A stretch of DNA of 64,000 nucleotides from a virus. Numbering within the stretch: the first letter of the stretch is position 1; each line of letters starts with the position of its first letter. The stretch covers positions 1-64,000 of IMG/VR virus record IMGVR_UViG_3300036801_000174; one strand, written 5' to 3'. Below the pieces are notes generated by a model. The model was given only the letters and a program-made list of their open reading frames with translations, made no database searches and was not told where the DNA came from. The position numbers and the translations under genes were made by a program. Positions 1-9,161 of this stretch are shown here, piece by piece.

Positions 1-239
1 CTGGCCAGCGGGGTTACCGCGTAGGCGGGTTCCTCGGCGTACTCACCGGACCCGCCGCCGCCAGCGCAGAAGTTGGTGTAGGTGTCCGGGGATGAGTCGG
101 AGCTGCCGAAGTGGGCGACCGTCGCCAGGCCGAGGCCACCCCCGCCGCCCGCTCCCCAGCACTGCACGTCCAGCGATGTGATACCGGCCGGGACTGAGAA
201 AGTGAAGCTGCCGTGGGTGCTGAAGGCCTGCGAGGGCAC
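1..239 (-). CDS. glycine-rich tail protein, C-terminus beyond window
   Basis: The start is GTG at 239, with a purine-rich AGGGGG tract 12 nt upstream; the reading frame leaves the window at position 1. The visible residues contain FTFSVPAGITSLDVQCWG followed by a poly-glycine tract. The same module occurs twice in the 1600-aa minor tail protein at 3715-8517. This Gly-rich β-domain is common in actinophage tail appendages. It is the last visible gene of the leftward structural operon and probably a tail fibre or receptor-binding protein; the end is missing. Confidence 0.75.
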   Translation of the reverse strand, partial: MPSQAFSTHGSFTFSVPAGITSLDVQCWGAGGGGGLGLATVAHFGSSDSSPDTYTNFCAGGGGSGEYAEEPAYAVTPLA

Positions 240-296
240 CGCTAACCCGCACCCCCTGGGGTAGGCGCGTGCGGGCGTTATTGCAGGTCAGTGCGG

Positions 297-302
297 TAGA
301 AT
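297..302 (+). promoter_or_regulatory. possible -10 hexamer for the HNH gene
   Basis: TAGAAT lies 78 nt upstream of the ATG at 381, in the gap between the Gly-rich tail gene and the HNH gene. No convincing -35 box is seen, so this is only a candidate. Confidence 0.3.
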
Positions 303-380
303 CGTGCCCAGAAACGATACGGGCGCGACCGGTGTGTCAGCACCATGTGGCCGCGCCCTAACCGAGAGGAACCCTCGGCT

Positions 381-1187
381 ATGGACAAGTGTGGCACGCC
401 CGAATTGCCGTTCCCGACCGGCGAGCCCGAGCCGCCGGAGGAGTGGCGGTGGGTAGTTCGTTATGAGGGACTCTATGAAGTCAGTTCGTATGGGCGCATA
501 CGCAGGGTGCCGGGGCTTGACTGCCGAGGGCAGTACGCGCGCGGCGGCGTCCTTAGGCCCAAACTCACGAACGGTTACCCGACGGTACAACTCTACGGCC
601 GAGGGCCGAGCAGTTCGAGCGTAACGCGACTCGTCCACAAACTTGTTGCCGAAGCCTTCATCGGGCCGTGCCCTCCGGGGCAGGAGGTGTGCCACGGCCG
701 GAACGGGAAGGCAGACAATCGGGCGTCGCAGCTCCGCTACGGCACGCATCGTGAGAACGAACACGACAAGATCGTCTTCGGTACGCTGCTCACCGGGGAG
801 CGCAACCCGCTGGCGAAACTGACCGATAAAGACGTGGCAAGCATCCGGCAGCGGCGAATAGACGGCGAGAAGAACGTAACGCTTGCGCGGGAGTTCGGTG
901 TGTCGCGCGGGGTGATCACTCGCATCACGACGGGACTCAACTGGCGACGGGACGGTAATCCGTCCCTGGTGCGCCCTCCGCAGAAGCGGAGGCTGTCCGC
1001 CGCTGACATCATGGTTATCCGGACGCGATATGCCGCAGGGGGCATCCGTCAAGATGAACTGGGCGCCGAGTTCGGGATGCCGCAGACGTCCGTCAGTGGG
1101 ATAGTCCGTGGTCGGCTCTATCCGGATTGCCCCGGACCTATCACGCGCTCAGCACGCGCTCCCCGGCGTGCTGCTCAGATGGCTTGA
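381..1187 (+). CDS. NUMOD4/HNH (HNH_3-type) endonuclease with HTH repeats
   Basis: A 268-aa free-standing nuclease of homing type. Near the N-terminus YEGLYEVSSYGRIRRV matches the NUMOD4 DNA-binding motif. It is followed by an HNH_3-like core (VHKLVAEAFIG, then CHGRNGKADNR). The C-terminal half carries two HTH-like units (LAREFGVSRGVITRI and LGAEFGMPQTSVSGI). The ATG at 381 was chosen because GAGAGGA lies just upstream; an in-frame ATG at 345 lacks this. The gene runs against the tail operon and its end overlaps the converging tail-fibre gene by 13 bp. It is probably a selfish gene inserted between tail genes. Confidence 0.85.
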   Translation: MDKCGTPELPFPTGEPEPPEEWRWVVRYEGLYEVSSYGRIRRVPGLDCRGQYARGGVLRPKLTNGYPTVQLYGRGPSSSSVTRLVHKLVAEAFIGPCPPGQEVCHGRNGKADNRASQLRYGTHRENEHDKIVFGTLLTGERNPLAKLTDKDVASIRQRRIDGEKNVTLAREFGVSRGVITRITTGLNWRRDGNPSLVRPPQKRRLSAADIMVIRTRYAAGGIRQDELGAEFGMPQTSVSGIVRGRLYPDCPGPITRSARAPRRAAQMA

Positions 1188-3406
1188 ACGGTCATGACAA
1201 CCGGAGCGCCCGCGCTGCCAGTGGGCGTCGCGGAAGTCGTGCCCAGTGCCTGGATGGACATCGACCCTGAGGCGATGGCGCCGAGCAGGTCGAAATTATA
1301 GGACGAAGTGGGCGTAAGGCCGGTCACGACGAAGCTCGCCGAGTAGGGCAGCTGGATCGCCGCCGAGCTGATCTTGCTGGTGATCGCGTTGCAGACCGGC
1401 GTGACCCCGCCGTGCGCGGCGAGGCCGAAGGAGAAGTTGACATTGGCAGTGGCCATCGAGAGCAGGAACGTCGCGGTAACCACGACACTGCCGCTTGAGG
1501 GTGCAGCCCACGACCCGGTGTTCACATTGGCGCTTGAGAACGCGGCAAGAGTCGTCGAGGAGACCGCGAGCGCGGTGAGGGTGCCGGGCTGGTAGCTCGT
1601 GGGTGCCGTGAGGTACGAGCCCGAGACCGTCCCGCCAGTGACGCCGGGGTTCTGCCACGTTCCATCAGCCCGCAAAAACAGGCTCGTCCCGCCGGGTGGC
1701 TGCGTGATCTGGGGAATCGGCGCCGAGGCGGAGTCAATCAGGGTTGAGATGAACGATCCGCCGGCCCCGAACGTGACGTTCCCGTCCCACCGGCCACCAT
1801 TCGGCACCCCCGCATGGGCACTGGACTGGAGAAGGGCGGTTACGGATGAACTGTTGAGGTTGGCCTCATTGCCCTGGAACGACAGTTCCGCAGGTGAGCC
1901 GACCGTGACCTTGACCAGGCTGACCGCCGTAGATGTGGACGTAGCCAGGAAGTGGTTCGAGTTGAAAACGCCTTTATCGTTGGCAAGCTGGACGGGAACG
2001 GCGCTTCCGTCCTGGTCGAAGTAGTTCCCGACAATCGTGTAGTCGCCGGCTTGCGAGCCGAGGGACAGGTGCCAGCCGCTCGACGGGGAGCCCGTGTAGG
2101 TGAAGTGCGTGCCGGCGGTCATCTGCAGGCCGCCACCGCCAGCAGTAGCGCCAAGGGTCAGGTTTTCGGTGCAGGCGTGGAACAGGCCGCCCCGGATGCG
2201 GATGTCCGTGATCCCGGCGCCGTCACCGTAGACGCCGCGCCAGGATGCCGAGAAGATGCATCCGTTCGTCTCGAAGCCGACGCCGTTCCCAGCCGAGGCC
2301 GAGGTGAGATTCACACAGGTTCCGGTAGCGCCACCACGGTCGAAGTTCCCGAAGAAGCACCGCTCCAGGTAGACATCCGAGGTGTCGGTGATCTGGACGC
2401 CGATGCAGTTGGCCGCCGCCGACCCGGTGCCCCCGGCGAGGCCGTTCATGGCCAGCCCGCGGATCTTCATGCCGTTCGGGTTGGTGGTGGGTGCGCTGGC
2501 GGTACCGATCTGCAGCAGTGGCGTCGGGGATCCGGTGGGGAACGTTGAGGACGGGCAGACTGAGCCGCCCAGGAACGTGTCGGGAAAATTCTGCCGGTTG
2601 CCCTGGCCGGTGCAGTCGATGTCCACGCCAACCGGGATGGTGACGGTGGAGTCGAACGCGTACCGCTGTGACAGGACCAGCGGGCCCGGCACGAGGCCCG
2701 AATTGATGGCCGTGGCTGCTGCGCTGACTGCTGCCTGGTCTCCCGAGACTCCCGTGATCGTCCCGAACCATTCTGGCCGCGTGCCCCACAGGCCGCTCCA
2801 CGCCGCAGCCGTGGAGCCCGTAGCGACGGCCGCCTGGCCTGCTGACGGTGTGCCTGAGAGGGTCACCCCGAGCCCCGACCCGCCGCCGCCTACTGTCCCG
2901 CCGATGAACCGCCAGAGGGCTTCAGCGGCGTTGTAGGTGAATCCGACGAGATCAACGGCGCTGGCGGTCGTTGACAATGTCGGTGCCGAGGCGCCCCCGA
3001 AGTTAAATTGCGACGCCCAGCTCAGCGTCCGGGAGCCGGTGGCGTCCTGGGCGATCCAGAATTTGATCGTCTGCCCGTCCTCAGGCGAGGTGGGGTTGGC
3101 GATCGTGGCCGTGGACCCGGTGAGGGTGAGGCGGAAGTCATTCCCGGCCGCGGCGTTGACGGCGACTGAGGTGCCGTAGGTGAGGGTGACGACAGCGGGT
3201 GCGACGAAGCCGGTGAAGTCCGCGCCGGCGAGAGGGGCGTAGACCCCGGACCCGCCGCCGCCGCCGGACCCGGAGCCGAGGTTGGCGACCGTAATCTGCT
3301 TGGTGGTGCCCGTTGGCGACTGGGAGGTGTCGCTTACGTCAACGATGACCAGGACGTCGTCAGGGCCGGGTGTGTCCAGCGCCGGGTAGTTGGTGATCTG
3401 CGGCAA
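1175..3406 (-). CDS. tail fibre protein with β-helix-like middle
   Basis: 743 aa, TTG start at 3406 with GGGAG 9 nt upstream. The N-terminus (DDVLVIVDVSDTSQSPTGTTKQ) is of the virion-attachment kind seen in phage tail fibres. Residues about 210-560 are rich in short Gly/Asn/Thr β-strand repeats, consistent with a right-handed β-helix (pectate-lyase-like) fold. The last 140 residues look like a separate β-sandwich receptor-binding tip. It lies downstream of the minor tail protein, as expected for host-recognition genes. No catalytic residues could be assigned. Confidence 0.8.
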   Translation of the reverse strand: MPQITNYPALDTPGPDDVLVIVDVSDTSQSPTGTTKQITVANLGSGSGGGGGSGVYAPLAGADFTGFVAPAVVTLTYGTSVAVNAAAGNDFRLTLTGSTATIANPTSPEDGQTIKFWIAQDATGSRTLSWASQFNFGGASAPTLSTTASAVDLVGFTYNAAEALWRFIGGTVGGGGSGLGVTLSGTPSAGQAAVATGSTAAAWSGLWGTRPEWFGTITGVSGDQAAVSAAATAINSGLVPGPLVLSQRYAFDSTVTIPVGVDIDCTGQGNRQNFPDTFLGGSVCPSSTFPTGSPTPLLQIGTASAPTTNPNGMKIRGLAMNGLAGGTGSAAANCIGVQITDTSDVYLERCFFGNFDRGGATGTCVNLTSASAGNGVGFETNGCIFSASWRGVYGDGAGITDIRIRGGLFHACTENLTLGATAGGGGLQMTAGTHFTYTGSPSSGWHLSLGSQAGDYTIVGNYFDQDGSAVPVQLANDKGVFNSNHFLATSTSTAVSLVKVTVGSPAELSFQGNEANLNSSSVTALLQSSAHAGVPNGGRWDGNVTFGAGGSFISTLIDSASAPIPQITQPPGGTSLFLRADGTWQNPGVTGGTVSGSYLTAPTSYQPGTLTALAVSSTTLAAFSSANVNTGSWAAPSSGSVVVTATFLLSMATANVNFSFGLAAHGGVTPVCNAITSKISSAAIQLPYSASFVVTGLTPTSSYNFDLLGAIASGSMSIQALGTTSATPTGSAGAPVVMTVQAI

Positions 3407-3429
3407 CCGGTTCCGCTCCCTTCGGGCGC

Positions 3430-3435
3430 TAGGGT
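3430..3435 (+). promoter_or_regulatory. leaderless -10 hexamer (TAGGGT, N6, ATG)
   Basis: TAGGGT ends exactly 6 nt before the ATG at 3442, so the transcript should start at the start codon. The flank CGCTCCCTTCG, which is the RBS of the opposite gene, also precedes the small gene at 8963. Confidence 0.6.
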
Positions 3436-3441
3436 GCGGTC

Positions 3442-3681
3442 ATGGCGATCTTTAAACAGGTAGAGGAGAAGCCCGGCGGAGCGCGGAACGTCGTCAAGTG
3501 GGACGTGCGGACCGTCCGCGACTACCGGCCGCTGTACTTCCTTGACCGGACCCGGGCGGGCTATGACCCGGACGGCGGCCAGTTCGTGACGGTGAACATC
3601 GGCGTGGAGTTCGAAGATGATGAGTCGGCCCAGGACTTCGAGGCCAAGGTCCGCGCCTTGCTGCCTGAGATGAAGCCGTGA
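3442..3681 (+). CDS. small antisense-oriented protein, unknown
   Basis: 79 aa, leaderless start, lying opposite the tail operon between two tail genes. No known domain was recognised. The sequence is mixed charged and β-prone (VTVNIGVEFEDDESAQDFEA), with no membrane segment. A separate promoter inside a late operon is typical of a moron gene. Confidence 0.65.
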   Translation: MAIFKQVEEKPGGARNVVKWDVRTVRDYRPLYFLDRTRAGYDPDGGQFVTVNIGVEFEDDESAQDFEAKVRALLPEMKP

Positions 3682-3714
3682 GCATCCCGTACCCGGGCAC
3701 CTGAAGTACCCGGC

Positions 3715-6700
3715 CTACTCCATCACCAGCCCCGTCTGATCGGTGACATCGTTCCCTGCTTCGTCCTCGATTTCCTCGAGCGACGGCACGCCCCACATCG
3801 ACGGCGGGTACCAGTCCGCGACGACTTCGGCCGACGCGGTGCCCTGCGCGAAGTTGATCTTCCGTTTAACCTGGGTGACCCGCCACACGGACGTGAACGG
3901 GGGCTGGCCGGGCATCTGCTGGGTCACCTGGATCACGTCGCCCGGGTTGACCGCGAGCACGTATTCCCAGGCTTGCGGGACGGTCTGCGCCATGCCCGCC
4001 GCGTCCACCGTCAGGGACGTGATCCGCTGCCGGGGCACCCCGAACTGGCCGAAGATCCACGACGCCTGCGCCTGGATCTGGGTGGTGTCCTGCAGGTAGC
4101 TGGTGAACTGCTGCTGGTTGTCGCCGAACTGCGCCAGCGACGCCTGCACCGCCGCCGCGTACTGGGCACCGGGCCCGAACACCAGCCCGCCGTGGGTTTC
4201 CGCCGACCCGGTCGCTGACCCGGCCTGGCCCGCCGGGACGGCGAAGACGTCAAATTGGGTGACCGCGATGTCGTTGAACACTCTCTGCGGGTCCGTGTCG
4301 AAACTGACGTCGCCGGAGTAGGGGATCTGGCCGTAGGTGACGAACGGGCCAAGGTGCCAGGCGACCTGCTGGGCGGCGAGGTGCTCGCGGGAGAAGTAGC
4401 ACAGGTTCCCGCAGGTGTCGGTGTGCAGGAACCCGTCGTCGGAGGCGGTGATGTTGCCGATCGAGTCGCCGGAGGACTGGCCCCCGGTGTCGAGCTCGGC
4501 CACCACAGCGAGACTGGCGGGGTCGATGCACCTTTGCGGGCTGGTGATGCCGCCGGACAGCAGCAGCCGCTCGATCCGCTGCGCCACCGTGTCCCCGAGC
4601 GCCGACGCCGCCGCCGGGGGGCTGGCCCCGGTGCCGTAGGAGGTGACGTACAGGTAGGGCTGGACGGTGCGGGCGTGCAGCTGTTCCGCCCCGCCCGCGT
4701 TCCCGGTCCAGTAGCTGTACTCCGGCGCCAGGCCGGTGACGGCCAGCCACGCTTCGCCGCTGACCGGGTCGGTGAACAGGTTCACGCTTTCGGGCTGGCT
4801 GACCGCCGAGGTGTAGTCCCCGGCGGAGTTCGTGACGTACACCGACAGGACCGACCGGTCCCCGAGCGGGGAGCCACCCGACCCGGTGTCGTTGAAGAAC
4901 GGGATGCCGAGGTACAGCATCCCGTCGGGCAGCCAGTACGGGCCGCCGGTGCTGTTGGACAGGAACTGGCAGGTCACGGCCGGGGCGGGGAGCTGCCCGA
5001 ACGCGGCGTAGGCCGCCATGAAATGGGCCATGATCCGTGCCCCGGGCAGGACCCTCGGGTAGATCGCCAGGTGGCTGTAGGACACGTTGCCGCACCCGGC
5101 CAGCGTGCCCGCCGCCGGTGGTGCGCCCATGTTCCCGGTCCCGGCGCCGGCGAGGAACCACTGCCACTGGGCCGCCATGGCGGCGGGCCCGGAGACGGTG
5201 GCGACGACGCCGCCGTTGACGTACACCACCCAGCTGCTCTGGGTCATGGTGACCGTGACACCCATCCACGCGTTGTCCCACAGGTACTGCTGCGGGTACA
5301 GGGTGTAGATGACGGTGGAGGTGGGGGTGGTGCCAGCCCAGGTGGTGAACGTCAGCTGTGATTTCGCGTCCATCGACAACTGGGCCAGGGGGGCGTCAGC
5401 GGAGGCGATGGTCCACAGCACGATAGGCCCGGGGCTGACCAGGGGGCCGGACGTCGCGGCGGGCTGGCCGAGGTAACCTTCCGGCTCGTTCCCGCCGCTG
5501 GCCGTGGCGGGCCGGATGGGGATCCCGGCGGTGGCGAGGGCGGGTTTGAACCAGCCCTCGATGGTGACACCCCCGCTGAGCGGCGGGAACGTTGCGTCCT
5601 GGCAGGACAGGTACCGGCCGGCGGAGGAGACGCCGTTGCCGGCCTGCTGCCAGGCCGCGGAGTCCGGGTCGCCGTACATCCAGCCCTGCTCCTGCGCGAA
5701 GGCCTGGGTGGCGATGTAGGCGAAGACGCTCTGCGGGTTCCCGCCGGGTGAGAACGGCCCGTAACTCGTCAGGCCGGCCGGGGAGATGACGATCTGCAGC
5801 GGGTTGCCGGACGCGGGGGCGGCGTTGACCAGGTCCGTGGCCTGGTTGACGCCGGAGTCGTCGCATGGCCACCACCAGCCGGACCCGGTGGCGAGGTCGG
5901 CGAGCACCTCGGCCCGGTAGGAGGTGGGCAGCAGCCGGTTCGCCACGCTCCACAGGTCCGTGGCGGAGGCGTTGGAGATCCCGCGGTAGGTTTTCTCCCA
6001 GGTCTGCGGCCAGCGTTCCATGTTGCGCTGGATGACATGCCACCTGGTGCCGCCGGGGGGGACGGCACGGATCCGCACCGGGGTTCCGGGGGTGATGTGC
6101 GGGTAGTAGGGGCTGGCGGGGTTGAACGGCGAGACCGCGCCTTCGGGGTTGTCGAGGGCCAGGGTGACTTCGGACGCTTGCAGGGCGTCGAGTTCGTACT
6201 GGACCCCGGTGGTCTCGTCCCATGACCGGAGCCGGTGGGCGCGGGTCTGCAGGTCGGTCCATTCCATCTGGTCGGCGGGGGTCTGGAACCCGGCCCCGAA
6301 CGCCGCCTCGAAGATCAGGTACGGCCAGGAGGGGTTGAGGCCGTACGGCACCGGGGACGGGGCGCCGATGACGACGGCGATGATGACGCCGGACAGGTCT
6401 TCGGGTGAGGTGGAGGTGGCGGTGACCGTCTGGCCGCTGCTGGCGACCGCGCAGGCGGAGGCCAGGACGGTGTCGGAGGTGAAGTCGTGGCCGTTGGTGC
6501 AGGTCACGGTTTCCAGCTGGGTGTAGCCGGGCGGGGCGAACGTGGTCCCGGCGGACACCGAGTCCCCGGTGACGGCGGCGAGGAAGAACGTCAGCTGCGG
6601 GACCGCCGTGCCGCCCGTGTCCGTGATCGGGTGCAGGACCGGGGACGGCACCCCGGCGGAATACTCCAGGCCGGTGACCCCGGCGGGGGCGAACAGGGCC

Positions 6701-8517
6701 AGGGACTCCGCCGCCGCAGAGTAGGCGGTGACGGCCACGGTTTCGTCCCAGGTCCCGAGGCCGCCTACCTCGGTGACCAGGACACTGAACCCGGCTGCGT
6801 AGCCGCTGGGGGCGACGTAGACGGCCTGCGGGACGCCGATGAGGTTGGGGGTGAACCAGACGGTGGTCCGGCATGCCCCAGTGGGGTCTGAGGGTGCCTG
6901 GGGCCGCCAGTAGGAGTGCAGGTCGTCGCCCACGGACACGGTGACCGGCGGGGAACCGGGGGCGGCGTGCCACCCCACGACGGCGAACAGCCAGTTCCCG
7001 GCCGTCGCGGTGCCGGTCCCGCCGCCCACGCTCGAGGACGGGGCGAGCGGCACGACGGTGGAGGCGTTCGCGGGCAGGCTGGGGCCGAACACGGGGTTCT
7101 GGGTGGTGACCCCGGCCCACTGGTTGAGTACTTCCGGCGGCCCGTACTGCGACGCGGTCAGGGTGGCATTGCCGGAGAACGACGCGATGGCCCAGGTGAG
7201 CGTGACCCGCCCGGCGAACCCGTTCCCGCCCGGTGAGCTCTTCCCCCCGCCACCACCGCCACCGGGCCCGGTGAGCGGGCTCAGGCCACCAGCGGGAGCA
7301 GTGCCGCCATCCCCACCCGGGCCGCCCGTGGACACCGCCACAGCCCCGGCACCGCCGTGGGTGGTGGTAGCCGCTGTGCCGGCGGTCCCGGCCGCACCCG
7401 GGCAGCCTGACCCGCCGCCGCCGCCACCACCTCCGCCGGCCCCGGCACCGCCAGCGCCCCCGTTGTGATGCGAGGTAGCCGAGGAGCCGGTTCCGCCTGC
7501 GCCTCCGGATGTTCCGGACCCGCCGGAACCGCCGTGCGCGGTGACCGTGACCGAATCGCCAGCGAAGACCGTGGACTGCCCGCCAGCACCGGCCCCGGAT
7601 GACGTAGCGCCGAGACCGCCAGCCCCAACGGTGACCGGGTAAACCGTTCCCGGGGTTACCGCCAGCAGCGGCGTGGCAGCCCACTCACCACCGCCGCCAG
7701 CCCCGCCACCAGACGACGACCACGCCCCGCCGGCACCGCCGCCCCAGCATTCGGCCAGGACCGCGAACACCCCGGCCGGGCACGTCCATGACGGCGGCAG
7801 GACGTAGGTGACCAGGATCTGGCCAGCGGAACCGTCCCCACCAGAGGAACCCTGGCCCTTGCCGGTGCCGCAGCACCCGCCCCCGCCACCGCCCGGTGAC
7901 CCGCCACCGGTCCCGTTCGCACTGAACGCGCCGTTGTAAAGACCGCCCGCACCCCCGGCGCCGCCACCAGCTACGGCAGCCGCACCGGGACCCCCGGCGC
8001 CGGCGGGGTTGCCCCCGGTTCCGGCCCTGCCCGCCGACGCGACCCCAGCTCCCCCGCCACCACCGCCGCCGCCGGACGCGGGGGAGAACAGGCCGGTGTT
8101 CCCGGCCCCGCCCGCCCCGCCGGCCCAGGCAACCGAACTGGACCCGGCCGCTGCCCCGGCCGGCGCGGTGGCGCTTACCGCCCCGGGCCCGCCGAGGGCC
8201 GAAACGGTGACCGAGTCCCCGGTGAACGTGGTCGTGGCGCCGTTGCCGCCGGGGAACGTCCCCGCCGACGTCAGCAGGCCCCCGGCTCCCCCGGTGCCGA
8301 CGCTGAACGTGTAGGTATGGGCCGGGGTAACCGCCAGGGCCCGTTCAGCGGCGTAAGCACCCCCGCCGCCGCCCGCGCCCGCGAACGTGGTGGAGGCGCA
8401 CCCGCCACCGCCGCCGCCCCAGCACTGGACCGTGACCGACGTGACCCCGGCCGGGCACGTCCAGGTCCCGGAGGCCAGGAACGAAAGGGTCTGCGGCCCG
8501 AAGGTGACCGAGGCCAT
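3715..8517 (-). CDS. large minor tail protein (Gly-rich N-terminus, LamG-like and Tal-like regions)
   Basis: 1600 aa. Two Gly-rich modules come first, each opening with WTCPAGV and a CWGGG motif (about residues 17-235 and 241-440). A β-sandwich region follows (about 450-725). The next segment begins LIFEAAFGAGFQTPADQMEW, typical of siphophage minor tail proteins. Residues about 950-1170 contain GVTIEGWFKPAL and resemble a LamG/concanavalin fold that may bind carbohydrate. The last 300 residues resemble baseplate hub or tail-associated proteins. It sits directly downstream of the tape measure and a small structural protein. The fusion of adhesive modules to a hub is unusual in length but fits an actinophage tail tip. 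Confidence 0.8.
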   Translation of the reverse strand: MASVTFGPQTLSFLASGTWTCPAGVTSVTVQCWGGGGGGCASTTFAGAGGGGGAYAAERALAVTPAHTYTFSVGTGGAGGLLTSAGTFPGGNGATTTFTGDSVTVSALGGPGAVSATAPAGAAAGSSSVAWAGGAGGAGNTGLFSPASGGGGGGGGAGVASAGRAGTGGNPAGAGGPGAAAVAGGGAGGAGGLYNGAFSANGTGGGSPGGGGGGCCGTGKGQGSSGGDGSAGQILVTYVLPPSWTCPAGVFAVLAECWGGGAGGAWSSSGGGAGGGGEWAATPLLAVTPGTVYPVTVGAGGLGATSSGAGAGGQSTVFAGDSVTVTAHGGSGGSGTSGGAGGTGSSATSHHNGGAGGAGAGGGGGGGGGSGCPGAAGTAGTAATTTHGGAGAVAVSTGGPGGDGGTAPAGGLSPLTGPGGGGGGGKSSPGGNGFAGRVTLTWAIASFSGNATLTASQYGPPEVLNQWAGVTTQNPVFGPSLPANASTVVPLAPSSSVGGGTGTATAGNWLFAVVGWHAAPGSPPVTVSVGDDLHSYWRPQAPSDPTGACRTTVWFTPNLIGVPQAVYVAPSGYAAGFSVLVTEVGGLGTWDETVAVTAYSAAAESLALFAPAGVTGLEYSAGVPSPVLHPITDTGGTAVPQLTFFLAAVTGDSVSAGTTFAPPGYTQLETVTCTNGHDFTSDTVLASACAVASSGQTVTATSTSPEDLSGVIIAVVIGAPSPVPYGLNPSWPYLIFEAAFGAGFQTPADQMEWTDLQTRAHRLRSWDETTGVQYELDALQASEVTLALDNPEGAVSPFNPASPYYPHITPGTPVRIRAVPPGGTRWHVIQRNMERWPQTWEKTYRGISNASATDLWSVANRLLPTSYRAEVLADLATGSGWWWPCDDSGVNQATDLVNAAPASGNPLQIVISPAGLTSYGPFSPGGNPQSVFAYIATQAFAQEQGWMYGDPDSAAWQQAGNGVSSAGRYLSCQDATFPPLSGGVTIEGWFKPALATAGIPIRPATASGGNEPEGYLGQPAATSGPLVSPGPIVLWTIASADAPLAQLSMDAKSQLTFTTWAGTTPTSTVIYTLYPQQYLWDNAWMGVTVTMTQSSWVVYVNGGVVATVSGPAAMAAQWQWFLAGAGTGNMGAPPAAGTLAGCGNVSYSHLAIYPRVLPGARIMAHFMAAYAAFGQLPAPAVTCQFLSNSTGGPYWLPDGMLYLGIPFFNDTGSGGSPLGDRSVLSVYVTNSAGDYTSAVSQPESVNLFTDPVSGEAWLAVTGLAPEYSYWTGNAGGAEQLHARTVQPYLYVTSYGTGASPPAAASALGDTVAQRIERLLLSGGITSPQRCIDPASLAVVAELDTGGQSSGDSIGNITASDDGFLHTDTCGNLCYFSREHLAAQQVAWHLGPFVTYGQIPYSGDVSFDTDPQRVFNDIAVTQFDVFAVPAGQAGSATGSAETHGGLVFGPGAQYAAAVQASLAQFGDNQQQFTSYLQDTTQIQAQASWIFGQFGVPRQRITSLTVDAAGMAQTVPQAWEYVLAVNPGDVIQVTQQMPGQPPFTSVWRVTQVKRKINFAQGTASAEVVADWYPPSMWGVPSLEEIEDEAGNDVTDQTGLVME

Positions 8518-8520
8518 TGC

Positions 8521-8925
8521 CTAGCCCTCAAACAGCGAGATGGCTTGCACGGCCACAGGGAAGGTGTCACCTGGCACGACCACGATGGGTGCGCCGACCC
8601 AGACCGTCCACCACAGCCGCAGGGGCGTCCCGGCGGTCGTCCAGACCTCGCCGCCGACAACGTCCGGCCAGTCCGTGGACCCGCTGTTCGTCCACGTCAG
8701 CGACGCCGTGTTGTGGCTGGCTGCGGGGTTCCCGGACGGCGAGGCCCAGGTGAGCGCCATGCCGCCAGCGGTGTACCCGGTGGCCACCAGTTCGGTCATG
8801 TGCGATGTGGCCGTGGGCGTGGTCGTGCCGAGGCGCAGGTGGGTTCCGCCGACCGTGGGGAACGAGGAGAGGCCGAGGACGGCGGACAGGAACGTGGCCG
8901 CCGTGGTGCTGTCCCAGTCCGCCAT
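8521..8925 (-). CDS. small virion structural protein
   Basis: 134 aa, ATG start preceded by GGGAG. β-rich and Thr/Gly-rich (GTHLRLGTTTPTATSHMTEL; WWTVWVGAPIVVVPGDTF), without Cys or membrane segments. It lies between tape measure and minor tail protein, separated from the latter by only 3 nt, so it is probably a tail tip or tail fibre component. The function is inferred from position. Confidence 0.65.
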   Translation of the reverse strand: MADWDSTTAATFLSAVLGLSSFPTVGGTHLRLGTTTPTATSHMTELVATGYTAGGMALTWASPSGNPAASHNTASLTWTNSGSTDWPDVVGGEVWTTAGTPLRLWWTVWVGAPIVVVPGDTFPVAVQAISLFEG

Positions 8926-8950
8926 GCCGCAGCGCTCCCTTCGCGGGCGT

Positions 8951-8956
8951 TACGCT
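8951..8956 (+). promoter_or_regulatory. leaderless -10 hexamer (TACGCT, N6, ATG)
   Basis: TACGCT is followed by 6 nt and the ATG at 8963. Upstream CGCTCCCTTCG matches the region before the small gene at 3442. Confidence 0.6.
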
Positions 8957-8962
8957 GCGTGG

Positions 8963-9157
8963 ATGACCGAGCCGGGCATGCTGGACGCGCGCGTGGACTA
9001 CCTGACCCTGCGCATCGAGGAGTTGCACGACCGCCTGATACTGCGCGCTGATGAACTGGACCGGCTGAAGCACGAACTGCCGGTCGGCAGCGCTCAGCGG
9101 TTGTTTGCCGTGGGCATCGCGGCCGAGTTCCGGCAGCTCGCCGACGTGCTGGAGTAG
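8963..9157 (+). CDS. small coiled-coil protein
   Basis: 64 aa, leaderless, opposite the tail genes. Most of it is a charged helix (YLTLRIEELHDRLILRADEL), predicted to form a coiled coil and so perhaps a dimer. No known family was recognised. Confidence 0.6.
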   Translation: MTEPGMLDARVDYLTLRIEELHDRLILRADELDRLKHELPVGSAQRLFAVGIAAEFRQLADVLE

Positions 9158-9161
9158 CAAG